DNA of 19,067 nt from Granulosicoccaceae bacterium (lineage in GTDB: Bacteria; Pseudomonadota; Gammaproteobacteria; DAOVJZ01), in contig DAOVJZ010000005.1 in assembly GCA_030632035.1 (NCBI GenBank), positions 1 to 19,067 of the forward strand, in the 5' to 3' direction. Below are positions 1 through 7,056 of the stretch, in pieces. Under the pieces are notes generated by a model, which searched no databases, was not told where the DNA came from, and was given only the letters and a program-made list of their open reading frames with translations. Numbering within the stretch: the stretch's first letter is position 1; each line of letters starts with the position of its first letter. A program made the position numbers and the translations under genes.

Positions 1-131
1 CCGTATATTTTGCCGGGCTTGAGCCTGTGGATACTGCAAACGGAATTGTAAAATATAATGTGGATATCAGTTTTGGTGACTTTGGTGAAATATTACGTGC
101 AGGTCAAAAGGCAAAGGTAATATTCCCATAA
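1..131 (+). CDS. C-terminal fragment of a gene cut by the window edge (possibly a periplasmic adaptor)
   Basis: An open frame (codons starting at base 3) runs from the left edge to a TAA at 129-131. It encodes about 42 residues containing NGIVKYNVDISFGD and ending LRAGQKAKVIFP. The pattern 'NGIV-Y-V-IS ... LRAGQ-A-V' resembles the last beta strands of HlyD/RND-type membrane fusion proteins, where 'LRPGM-A-V' is typical. That resemblance is weak evidence on so short a piece, so the function is a guess. The TAA overlaps the ATG of the next gene by one base, so the two are probably translationally coupled and co-transcribed. Confidence 0.55.
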   Translation, partial: VYFAGLEPVDTANGIVKYNVDISFGDFGEILRAGQKAKVIFP

Positions 132-397
132 TGAGATGCGAACGCTGTCTTGTTTCGGGAATAGTGCAAGGTGTATTTTTTCGTGCATCCACCCAAATCA
201 AGGCAGATGATCTGGGTATTACCGGTTATGCACGGAACTTGTCAGATGGTCGCGTAGAAGTATTGGCTTGTGGTGATGAAGAAAGGGTAAAGGAGCTGAA
301 AGACTGGTTATGGGAAGGGCCGGCTCATGCCAAAGCAGATAGTGTTGAGTGTGAAGTTGTTAATGTAGAGCGTCCAAAAAAATTTTTAGCCAGTTAG
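131..397 (+). CDS. acyP: Acylphosphatase
   Basis: Small cytoplasmic enzyme (88 aa, normal length) that hydrolyses the carboxyl-phosphate bond of acyl phosphates. The family signature GIVQGVFFR lies at residues 10-18, with the phosphate-binding Arg18. The second signature, GYARNLSDG, holds the catalytic Asn36. Both active-site residues of the family are therefore present, and the ferredoxin-like alpha/beta domain appears complete. The ATG overlaps the stop codon of the upstream partial gene by one base, which supports this start. It converges with the GGDEF-EAL gene, with only five bases between the stop codons, and no hairpin terminator is visible there. Confidence 0.95.
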   Translation: MRCERCLVSGIVQGVFFRASTQIKADDLGITGYARNLSDGRVEVLACGDEERVKELKDWLWEGPAHAKADSVECEVVNVERPKKFLAS

Positions 398-402
398 AAC
401 AA

Positions 403-2316
403 TCAAGCAAGTTTCTCCTGAATATCGTCACCTAACCCCCAACGGGATTCTTTTAACCATTTTTCCAGTTTATCAGCAGGCATGGGTTTGGCCATATAAA
501 AGCCTTGGGCAATATCACACCCCAGTGTAGTCAATGCATCCCAGACCTCTTCATTTTCTACACCTTCAGCAACAATCTTGTGTTTCATGCTATGAGCAAG
601 CTGGATAATGGATAGTACAATTGTGGCATCATCAGAGTCATTTAACATATCCATTACAAAGGATTTGTCTATCTTGATTTCATTAGTTGGCATGTGTTTG
701 AGATAGGCAAGTGAAGTATAGCCGGTACCAAAATCATCCAGTGACAATTGAACGCCCAGAGCAGAAAGCTGTTTTAAAATTTCCATTGCGCGAGCAGGAT
801 CATTCATGACAGCCGTTTCGGTAATCTCCAGTGTCAGGTATTCGGGCGGTAGGTTTTCATTTCTTAGTGCATCGGAAATACGGGCAGGAAGTTGTGAATC
901 CTGTAACAGATTGGTTGAAAGGTTGATCGATATGGTTAGTGGAATACCGGCACGATGCCATTGCTTGCATTGGTTAAGCCCGACATACAGCACCCATAAT
1001 GTAATGGGTTTAATCATACCAATTTGTTCAGCTATGGTAATAAAAATATCTGGAGGAATCATGCCTTGCTCAGGGTGATGCCAGCGGCATAATGCTTCTA
1101 CCCCGATGGTTCTTCCAGTTGTCATATTGATTTTAGGCTGATAAAACAGTTCTAGCTGATTATTTTCGATAGCGTGACGCAGATCGGTCATGAGTGTCAG
1201 GTGATCCAGACTGTGTGGATCTTTTTCCGGATCATAGATACCAAAGCCCCCGCCAGATTCCTTAGCTTGATACATGGCAATATCAGCATGTCGGGTTAGT
1301 GTTATGGCCGTTTCCCCATGTTCAGGTGCAATTGCTGCACCGATACTGCCTTTAGCTTCCAGTGAAAAGCCCTCAATGGCAATGGGCATATCTACAATGG
1401 ATAGAACTTTATTGATTAGTTGCATGGCTTGATAGTTGTTGGTTATGAAAAATGCAAAGGCAAATTCATCACCACCAAGACGCGCAACCACTTCAGCATC
1501 AGTAAAATGTTCTTTTAGTCGTTCAGCAAGTTGTTGTAATAAAAGATCACCAATTTTATGTCCGAGTGTGTCATTAATGACTTTGAAATGATCCAGATCC
1601 ATTAACATCAATAACAGTTTTTTATTATTATTGGTTGTTTTGATTATATTATCGACTGTCGATTGTAAAAGTGCTCGATTGCCCAGCCCTGTTAGCTGAT
1701 CATGGGTTGCCTGATATTCAAGTTCGTTTCTTTGTTTATTCAGGCGTTGACTGATTGCAGAAGATAAAATCAGAGAGATCCAGCTTGCCACCCACAGGAT
1801 AACCATGCCCGCTGCGAGCATGCGTGTAGCCAATGTTATTGTAGAATTATAAACTTCATTGTCTGCATCAGCACAGACATACGCTAGTTTATAAGGAGTT
1901 CCTTCTATAGGATTTATAGACCAGATATAGGTTTGATTATTTATTTTTTGTTGCTGGACATGATTTAAATAAATAGGGCTATTCTTAATATATGAAATCC
2001 AGGATGAGATATCGGGTCTACTGCTAATAGTTTCAGGATGAATAATATTATTCTTTTCATTAAGTAATAAAAAAACGTCACCATCATCTTTATTTTTAGG
2101 ATTACCGACGTGTTCTTTAATATGTTCCAGAGAGGGGTTATCTTTATATTCTCTTGTAATCAATACAGTTTTTTCATAGGTAACTTCTTCCGCAAATTCC
2201 ATTTCCATATCTATGTACATTTGTTTGGCAATTTGATGAGAAAAGAAACCGAATATCAGCATCACAATCAGAACGATCGTGATGTGTGATACTAATAACC
2301 TTTTTTTGATATTCAC
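403..2316 (-). CDS. Membrane-anchored GGDEF-EAL protein (cyclic-di-GMP turnover)
   Basis: This 637-aa inner-membrane signalling protein makes and/or degrades cyclic-di-GMP. A first membrane helix lies at about residues 9-29, a periplasmic sensory region of about 130 residues follows, and a second helix sits at about 161-187. The GGDEF domain has an intact GGDEF at 281-285. The inhibitory I-site RxxD expected five residues earlier is replaced by TDAE, so product inhibition through that site is unlikely. The EAL domain keeps the usual metal and catalytic residues: E407 of EAL, N465, E497, D527/D528, K548, E584 and Q604. Phosphodiesterase activity is therefore likely, and the GGDEF half may be active or regulatory. 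The start is GTG at 2314-2316 with a poor ribosome site. It lies 40 bases downstream of the DUF2892 gene on the same strand. The input signal is unknown. Confidence 0.95.
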   Translation of the reverse strand: MNIKKRLLVSHITIVLIVMLIFGFFSHQIAKQMYIDMEMEFAEEVTYEKTVLITREYKDNPSLEHIKEHVGNPKNKDDGDVFLLLNEKNNIIHPETISSRPDISSWISYIKNSPIYLNHVQQQKINNQTYIWSINPIEGTPYKLAYVCADADNEVYNSTITLATRMLAAGMVILWVASWISLILSSAISQRLNKQRNELEYQATHDQLTGLGNRALLQSTVDNIIKTTNNNKKLLLMLMDLDHFKVINDTLGHKIGDLLLQQLAERLKEHFTDAEVVARLGGDEFAFAFFITNNYQAMQLINKVLSIVDMPIAIEGFSLEAKGSIGAAIAPEHGETAITLTRHADIAMYQAKESGGGFGIYDPEKDPHSLDHLTLMTDLRHAIENNQLELFYQPKINMTTGRTIGVEALCRWHHPEQGMIPPDIFITIAEQIGMIKPITLWVLYVGLNQCKQWHRAGIPLTISINLSTNLLQDSQLPARISDALRNENLPPEYLTLEITETAVMNDPARAMEILKQLSALGVQLSLDDFGTGYTSLAYLKHMPTNEIKIDKSFVMDMLNDSDDATIVLSIIQLAHSMKHKIVAEGVENEEVWDALTTLGCDIAQGFYMAKPMPADKLEKWLKESRWGLGDDIQEKLA

Positions 2317-2356
2317 AATATATTCTGTTGTTAGTTATATCTATCAGATTTACATA

Positions 2357-2602
2357 TCAAGTACAGGTATTGCTGGTCTCTTTTGAAGAGTTTTTACATG
2401 TGTTAAGTCCAATTACCTCATAAAGCGGGCAGTTGCCAACCAGTGCAGTGAGCAACATTATGCTACCAAATACACCCAGAATGATTTCAGCCACTTTATC
2501 AGTGACAATAGTGTGTTCAATGAACCCAAAGTAGCCCATGATACAGAAAACACCTATACGAAAAATACGATCAAGCATCCCGATGTTTTGTTTGATTTTC
2601 AT
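2357..2602 (-). CDS. Small DUF2892 (YgaP-like) inner-membrane protein
   Basis: An 81-aa protein beginning MKIKQNIGMLDRIFRI. It has two hydrophobic segments and the characteristic LLTALVGNCPLYEVIG ending of the DUF2892 family, which is also found as the membrane part of rhodanese YgaP. The family has no settled function; members are often near sulfur or redox genes. I chose the ATG at 2600-2602 rather than a GTG four codons upstream because a good Shine-Dalgarno (GAGGGA) sits about six bases before this ATG and would lie inside the longer version. The extra C-terminal tail carries two Cys residues (KNSSKETSNTCT), in addition to the conserved NCP cysteine. It is probably co-transcribed with the GGDEF-EAL gene. 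Confidence 0.85.
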   Translation of the reverse strand: MKIKQNIGMLDRIFRIGVFCIMGYFGFIEHTIVTDKVAEIILGVFGSIMLLTALVGNCPLYEVIGLNTCKNSSKETSNTCT

Positions 2603-2798
2603 TTGTTCCCTCACTGTTTTTTATCAACTTGATTACCTGGATTCCATGCAGACATCCAGCAACTGTTTTACGCGTGTATTACCTGCTTGTATCGGTTAAT
2701 TGACCAATAAAATTAGGGTTTTTAAGCAAGAGAGAGCTAGAGAGGTATCAGGAGGTATAAGTATTTTTTACAATAAAACCAATAGCTTAATTGATATT

Positions 2799-3371
2799 CT
2801 ATTGTCTAAACCAGCGTGAGGCTAATAGTTTATAAACCTTGTCAGGATAGCGACGGCTGTTGCCGCTGCCATTATAGCGAGCCAGCGCCCGGGTTATATC
2901 ACCTTTGGATTTGTCCATGTAGTAACGCAGAATGGTGCAACCCATACGCAGGTTGGTGTGGATATCAAACAAATTATCATCTGGATGTCCTATCTCCTTT
3001 AGCCAGAACGGCATGACTTGCATGAGTCCTTGAGCACCAGCAGTAGAGATAGCCCAGCGATCAAAATAACTTTCTACCTGAATCACTGCCAGCACCAGCT
3101 CCGGTGGTAATTTGGCACGCATTGCTTCGTAGTGAATATTTTTCAATAAAAATAAACGTTGTTCCGGATCCTTCACAATATTGGCAAGACGTTGCGACAT
3201 GTCGGTTAACCACACCTCGGCATCAAATCGATCCTGAAAACTGTCACTTTCATTTGCAGCCTTGATTAACAAGGTGCGTAATTCGGGATCGGGGGATTTA
3301 TTTTTTGCATAGAGAGGCGACGACATAGTCAATGTCATGGCGAGCAGGGTGATCGAAATAATCTTTTGCAT
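2799..3371 (-). CDS. Secreted lytic transglycosylase, SLT domain
   Basis: A 190-aa periplasmic enzyme that cleaves peptidoglycan glycan strands, leaving 1,6-anhydromuramyl ends. A Sec signal peptide covers about residues 1-22 (MQKIISITLLAMTLTMSSPLYA, with likely cleavage after the YA). The SLT fold is shown by the catalytic Glu100 in AVIQVES, the GAQGLMQVMP block at 112-121 and the ALARYNGSG block near 162-170. No lipobox is present, so it should be soluble in the periplasm. It lies downstream of proS on the same strand with a palindromic repeat element between them. The exact homologue (MltE-, MltC- or Slt-like) cannot be named from this sequence alone, so no symbol is given. Confidence 0.93.
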   Translation of the reverse strand: MQKIISITLLAMTLTMSSPLYAKNKSPDPELRTLLIKAANESDSFQDRFDAEVWLTDMSQRLANIVKDPEQRLFLLKNIHYEAMRAKLPPELVLAVIQVESYFDRWAISTAGAQGLMQVMPFWLKEIGHPDDNLFDIHTNLRMGCTILRYYMDKSKGDITRALARYNGSGNSRRYPDKVYKLLASRWFRQ

Positions 3372-3402
3372 AGCAATGAAATTCTAGCAGGGATTTTTGC
3401 TA

Positions 3403-3523
3403 TTTAACCGCCAAGATGCCAAGAATTTCAAGATGATGGTAATGTAGGTTGGGCTGAGGGACGAAGCCCAACATTCAGGTTGGCATGTTTTTTATTAATT
3501 AACTTGGCATCTTGGCGGTTAAA
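3403..3523. repeat. 121-bp palindromic MITE-like element with 21-bp perfect terminal inverted repeats
   Basis: The left arm at 3403-3423 (beginning TTTAACCGCCAAGATGCC) is the exact reverse complement of 3503-3523 over 21 bases. The 79 bases between them contain a second hairpin, TTGGGCT (3449-3455) with AGCCCAA (3465-3471) around a nine-base loop. Nested palindromes of this kind, and the motifs 'CCGCCAAGATGCCAAG' and 'TAGGTTGGGCTGAGG..AAGCCCAACA', resemble dispersed non-coding repeats that I recall from proteobacterial genomes; copy number here is unknown. The right arm contains the proS stop codon (TAA read from 3521 to 3519). No clear target-site duplication is visible. Confidence 0.75.
3449..3471. 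other. Inner hairpin of the palindromic element
   Basis: TTGGGCT and AGCCCAA form a perfect seven-base-pair stem with a nine-base loop. Flanking AATG (3441-3444) and CATT (3472-3475) could extend it across a small bulge. In transcripts leaving proS it would fold downstream of the stop codon. It could slow 3' degradation or weaken readthrough into the transglycosylase gene, but no U-run follows, so I do not call it an intrinsic terminator. Confidence 0.5.
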
Positions 3524-5228
3524 AATTGGTTTTGTTTTTCAAAAACTCAACAATATTATCCAGAGTGACATCCTGATTATCAGCATCACTTCTTCCCTTG
3601 TATTCGATCATGCCTTTATCAAGTCCACGTTCACCAATAACAATACGGTGCGGAATACCGATAAGTTCCATATCGGCGAACATGACGCCAGCGCGTTCTT
3701 TGCGGTCGTCGAACAGAACCTCTATGCCTGCATCGGTGAATTGTTCGTAGAGCTTTTCACAGGCTTCACGCGTACGTTGTGATTTGTGCATATTCATAGG
3801 AATCATGGCAACAGTAAATGGTGCGATGGCATTCGGCCAAACAATGCCTTTGTCATCGTTGTTTTGTTCAATCGCAGATGCAACAATACGCGATACGCCA
3901 ATCCCATAACAGCCCATGGTCATGATGACATTTTTACCGTTTTCATCCAGTACACCCGCATTCATGGCCTGACTGTATTTGTCACCCAACTGGAAGATAT
4001 GACCGACTTCAATACCACGCTTAATAGAAAGCGTGCCTTTACCATCGGGTGAGGGGTCGCCTTCAAGCACATTACGAATATCGGCAACCTTTGGTGCTGA
4101 TAGATCGCGTTCCCAGTTGACGCCAGTCAGATGTTTGCCATTTTTATTGGCACCGCAGATAAAGTCAGCCAGATGGGCGGCAGCATGATCGACGATAACC
4201 GGAATACTTAAACCAACCGGGCCGATGGAGCCAGTATTACAGGCGATCACATTTTTGATTTGTTCATCGGAAGCAAAAGTAAATGGTGAGGCAATGCCAT
4301 CTAGTTTACCGGCCTTGATGGCATTGAGTTCATGGTCACCACGTACTACCAGTGCCATCAATGAATTATCAACTCCGTTCACAATGAGTGTTTTGACACA
4401 TTGTGCAGGTGTGGTTTTTAAGAATGCACTGACTTCATCAATGGTATGTTGTTTTGGCGTATCAACTGTTTGCATGTCTTGTGACGCAGCAGGACGATCA
4501 CCTTGTGGTGGCAGTGCTTCAGCCATTTCAATATTGGCGGCATAATTACTTTGATCGCTGAATGCAATGGCATCTTCACCGGAATCAGCCAGCACATGAA
4601 ACTCGTGTGAAAGGTTGCCGCCAATAGAACCACTGTCTGCTTGTACCGGACGAAATTCTAACCCCAGTCTTTCAAAGATACGGCAATAGGTTTTATGCAT
4701 GACTTCGTAGGTTTCATTTAACGAATCATGATTGGCATGAAATGAATAAGCGTCTTTCATTAAAAACTCACGCGCACGCATAATGCCGAAGCGTGGGCGG
4801 ATTTCGTCACGGAATTTGGTTTGTATTTGATAAAAGGTGGCAGGCAGTTGTTTGTAACTGCGGATTTCACCGCGTATCAGATCTGTAATAACTTCTTCAT
4901 GTGTCGGACCAAAACAGAACTCACGATTATGGCGATCATTCATACGCAACAATTCAGGGCCGTATTGTTCCCAACGACCGGATTCTTCCCATAGCTCGGC
5001 TGGTTGCACGGCGGGCATCAATACTTCCTGAGCACCGGCGTGATCCATTTCTTCACGTACGATTTTTTCGACTTTACGTAAAACGCGTAGTCCCAGAGGA
5101 AGCCAGGAATAGAGGCCAGCGGCGAGTTTGCGGATCATGCCCGCTCTGAGCATGAGTTTGTGGCTGAGTACTTCTGCATCGGCCGGGGTTTCCTTGACGG
5201 TGGCAAGGAGGAATTTTGATACGCGCAT
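3519..5228 (-). CDS. proS: Prolyl-tRNA synthetase (bacterial type, with editing insertion)
   Basis: Charges tRNA-Pro with proline in the cytoplasm. At 569 aa it has normal bacterial ProS length. The N-terminal MRVSKFLLATVKETPADAEV is typical. The class II motif 2 region is seen at about 139-160 (FRDEIRPRFGIMRAREFLMK) and motif 3 at about 439-450 (GCYGIGVSRIVA). The roughly 180-residue insertion between them (about 225-405) matches the YbaK-like domain that hydrolyses mischarged Ala-tRNA-Pro. The C-terminal anticodon-binding domain is also present. The stop codon lies within an arm of the palindromic element, so the insertion stopped at the very end of the gene without visible damage. An 88-base gap separates it from the DUF4124 gene upstream. 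Confidence 0.98.
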   Translation of the reverse strand: MRVSKFLLATVKETPADAEVLSHKLMLRAGMIRKLAAGLYSWLPLGLRVLRKVEKIVREEMDHAGAQEVLMPAVQPAELWEESGRWEQYGPELLRMNDRHNREFCFGPTHEEVITDLIRGEIRSYKQLPATFYQIQTKFRDEIRPRFGIMRAREFLMKDAYSFHANHDSLNETYEVMHKTYCRIFERLGLEFRPVQADSGSIGGNLSHEFHVLADSGEDAIAFSDQSNYAANIEMAEALPPQGDRPAASQDMQTVDTPKQHTIDEVSAFLKTTPAQCVKTLIVNGVDNSLMALVVRGDHELNAIKAGKLDGIASPFTFASDEQIKNVIACNTGSIGPVGLSIPVIVDHAAAHLADFICGANKNGKHLTGVNWERDLSAPKVADIRNVLEGDPSPDGKGTLSIKRGIEVGHIFQLGDKYSQAMNAGVLDENGKNVIMTMGCYGIGVSRIVASAIEQNNDDKGIVWPNAIAPFTVAMIPMNMHKSQRTREACEKLYEQFTDAGIEVLFDDRKERAGVMFADMELIGIPHRIVIGERGLDKGMIEYKGRSDADNQDVTLDNIVEFLKNKTNF

Positions 5229-5316
5229 GAGTCTGTCTTTAATTTTTGTTTTGATGAAAACAGGGATTTTAGCGGGCGAGTAGGGGGCAGGTACAGCCCT
5301 GATACTGCAATAGCGT

Positions 5317-5583
5317 TTATTTTTTCTGTTTTTGTTCTGTTATGGACGGCATGACGTTGGCATCGTGATGATATTTGAGTTTTTTGTACGAAATATCGTC
5401 AGCGGGTGGTTTGTCGGTGATTTGCCAGTTGCCATCGGCATCCTGCCACTTGTAAACCTCGGTGCTGTTTTCAATTAGACCGGTCTGCTGAGGGAGATCC
5501 CTGGCTTTGGATAGCAGTTCCGGGTGCTGGTAGAGGTAATAACCGGCACCGATCAGGCAAATAATGAGCAGAATCTTGAACAT
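5317..5583 (-). CDS. Small membrane-anchored DUF4124 protein
   Basis: An 88-aa protein with one N-terminal membrane helix (about residues 3-18, FKILLIICLIGAGYYLY) followed by the DUF4124 motif VYKWQDADGNWQITDKPP near residues 43-60. DUF4124 proteins are common in beta- and gammaproteobacteria and are thought to sit at the periplasmic face of the membrane; their function is not established. The ATG at 5581-5583 has no obvious Shine-Dalgarno. A TATACT-like -10 element (5593-5598 on the complementary strand) lies only a few bases upstream, so the leader may be very short. A perfect CRP-type palindrome is centred about 58 bases upstream of the start, which makes this gene a candidate target. Confidence 0.82.
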   Translation of the reverse strand: MFKILLIICLIGAGYYLYQHPELLSKARDLPQQTGLIENSTEVYKWQDADGNWQITDKPPADDISYKKLKYHHDANVMPSITEQKQKK

Positions 5584-5628
5584 AACGGGAACAGTATAGA
5601 TGGCTCCAAAGACCGCTGAAATGGATTA

Positions 5629-5654
5629 ATTTTTGTGAACAGTGTCACAAAAAT
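5629..5654. promoter_or_regulatory. CRP/Vfr-type operator, perfect palindrome
   Basis: The arms ATTTTTGTGA (5629-5638) and TCACAAAAAT (5645-5654) are exact reverse complements around a six-base centre. The core reads TGTGA-N6-TCACA (5634-5649), an exact match to the cyclic-AMP receptor protein consensus. It lies between the divergent DUF4124 gene and the hook-protein gene. On the leftward side there is a TATACT -10-like hexamer without a good -35, as is common at activator-dependent promoters. The distance from the expected leftward start site is about 55 bases, not the favoured 61.5, so the arrangement is suggestive only. Confidence 0.65.
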
Positions 5655-5765
5655 GCTAAGTGCATGAAAGTTAAGGAGTCACTTTAAAAATGGAAAGTTG
5701 TTTTAAATCATTAAGTTACATCGGAAACACAAGAAGTTACCTACCTATTATTAAGGTGGGTTCTA

Positions 5766-5792
5766 TAAAGTAAGTCACTGATTTCCCGATAT
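5766..5792 (+). promoter_or_regulatory. Sigma-28 (FliA) type promoter for the hook-protein operon
   Basis: TAAAGTAA at 5766-5773 and CCCGATAT at 5785-5792 are separated by exactly 11 bases. The enterobacterial FliA consensus is TAAAGTTT-N11-GCCGATAA, so each half matches at six of eight positions with the ideal spacing. Transcription would begin near 5800, giving a leader of about 30 bases before the ATG at 5831, with GAGG at 5819-5822 as ribosome site. The match is by eye and no score was computed. Confidence 0.65.
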
Positions 5793-5830
5793 ATACGGTA
5801 GAGACAACGGTTTTTTGCGAGGTTGAAGTT

Positions 5831-7021
5831 ATGCCGTTTCGAATTGCCTTAAGTGGTATTAATAGTTTTTCATCCAGCCTGCGTTCCACGAGCAATAACA
5901 TTGCCAATGCCGGAACGACGGGCTTCAAGCGATCCAGAACCGAGTTTGCTGACGTCTATGCCTCGTCCACGGGTGGTGGTACCAAAGTGGCGGCGGTCGA
6001 AAATCAGTTTACCCAAGGTAATTTGGTATTCACCGGTAACACACTGGACATGGCCATTAACGGGCAGGGCTTTTTCCGTCTGGAAGATAATGGCACTACC
6101 CTCTTTTCGCGTGCTGGTAATTTTCATCAGGATCGTGATGGCTACATCGTCAATCAACAGAACCAGCGTTTAACCGGATTTCAGGCCGATGCCAGTGGCA
6201 ATATCACTGGCTCATTGGGGGCACTGCAATTAGATGCCAGCGGTATCCAGCCGGGCGCAACAACCCGTATTAGCATGGGACTTAATCTGGATGCATCGGG
6301 TGAGGTGCCAGTAGCGCCTTTCGATCCCGATAACGCAGATAGCTACAACCATTCCACTACTGTGACTGTGTACGATAGTCAGGGCTCTGAACAGAACCTG
6401 AGTTTGTATTTCCAGAAGACAGCGGATAATGAATTTGATGTTTATGGTTACTCAGATGGTAATCAGGTTTTGTCTGCCAGCAGTATTCAATTTAACACTA
6501 GTGGGGAAATTTCTTCACCAGTATCCCCCGCTGAAATCAGCATACCGGCGTTTAATCCAGGTGGTGGTGCGGCTGATTTGAATATTACTCTGGATGTGGC
6601 AGATGTCACCCAGTACGGCAGTGACTTCAGTGTGAATTCGATCACACAAGATGGTTTTGGTACGGGCCAGCCATCCAGCTATGACATTAGTGATACTGGT
6701 GTTGTTAGTGCCCGTTTCACCAATGGTCAGTCCCGTGTGTTGGGGCAAGTGGCTCTAGCCAACTTTACCAACCCACAGGGATTATCCCAGTTAGGTGACA
6801 CGAGCTTTGCAGATAACTATGAATCAGGTGCGCCCTTGATCAGTACGCCGGGTAGCGGCAGTCTGGGGCTGGTACAGTCCGGTGCACTGGAATCATCAAA
6901 TACCAATCTGGCAGAAAGCCTGATTAGTTTGAAAATGAACGCGTATCAATTACAGGCTCAGGTCAAGGTTATTGAAACAGCGGATCAAATTATAGGTTCA
7001 CTTTTCGATGCAACGGCGTAG
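5831..7021 (+). CDS. flgE: Flagellar hook protein FlgE-like, isolated from other flagellar genes
   Basis: A 396-aa protein, close to the usual length of FlgE. The N-terminal rod/hook signature is clear: IALSGINSFSSSLRSTSNNIAN followed by TTGFKRSRTEFADVY (about 5-43). The FlgE/F/G core follows with DMAINGQGFF (about 73-82) and LFSRAGNFHQDRDGYIVN (about 91-108). The C terminus has the expected heptad helix after SNTNLAESL, but the usual 'AQRNYQANAKVI' block is changed to KMNAYQLQAQVKVIETAD. FlgE polymers form the flagellar hook outside the cell and are exported by the flagellar type III system. No flgD, flgF or flgG gene flanks it. This suggests either a dispersed main flgE or a second, specialised hook-like protein. 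A sigma-28 promoter lies upstream, and the gene heads a three-gene unit with 35 bases to the next start. Confidence 0.88.
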   Translation: MPFRIALSGINSFSSSLRSTSNNIANAGTTGFKRSRTEFADVYASSTGGGTKVAAVENQFTQGNLVFTGNTLDMAINGQGFFRLEDNGTTLFSRAGNFHQDRDGYIVNQQNQRLTGFQADASGNITGSLGALQLDASGIQPGATTRISMGLNLDASGEVPVAPFDPDNADSYNHSTTVTVYDSQGSEQNLSLYFQKTADNEFDVYGYSDGNQVLSASSIQFNTSGEISSPVSPAEISIPAFNPGGGAADLNITLDVADVTQYGSDFSVNSITQDGFGTGQPSSYDISDTGVVSARFTNGQSRVLGQVALANFTNPQGLSQLGDTSFADNYESGAPLISTPGSGSLGLVQSGALESSNTNLAESLISLKMNAYQLQAQVKVIETADQIIGSLFDATA

Positions 7022-7034
7022 AATTTAGATTATC

Positions 7035-7046
7035 CCTCCATGGAGG
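7035..7046 (+). promoter_or_regulatory. Palindrome covering the ribosome-binding site of the metalloprotease gene
   Basis: CCTCCATGGAGG is a perfect 12-base palindrome. Its right half supplies the Shine-Dalgarno GGAGG (7042-7046), ten bases before the ATG at 7057. In RNA, CCUC can pair with GAGG over a CAUG loop, partly hiding the ribosome site unless ribosomes finishing flgE (stop at 7019-7021) open it. This could reduce expression of the second gene relative to the first. The stem is short, so the effect is uncertain. Confidence 0.4.
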
Positions 7047-7056
7047 TGGGTGATTA

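Noticed and set aside
2615..2798. Possible small gene or RNA between the transglycosylase and DUF2892 genes
   Set aside because: No open frame with a ribosome site, no tRNA-like fold and no strong hairpin was visible in this 184-base gap.
3403..3523. Palindromic element as a Rho-independent terminator for proS
   Set aside because: The outer stem has a 79-base loop and no poly-U tract follows either hairpin. It fits a repeat element better.
3480..5149. Several plus-strand open frames over proS
   Set aside because: They lie opposite a clear proS reading frame, lack family features and have no ribosome sites; they are shadows of its codon use.
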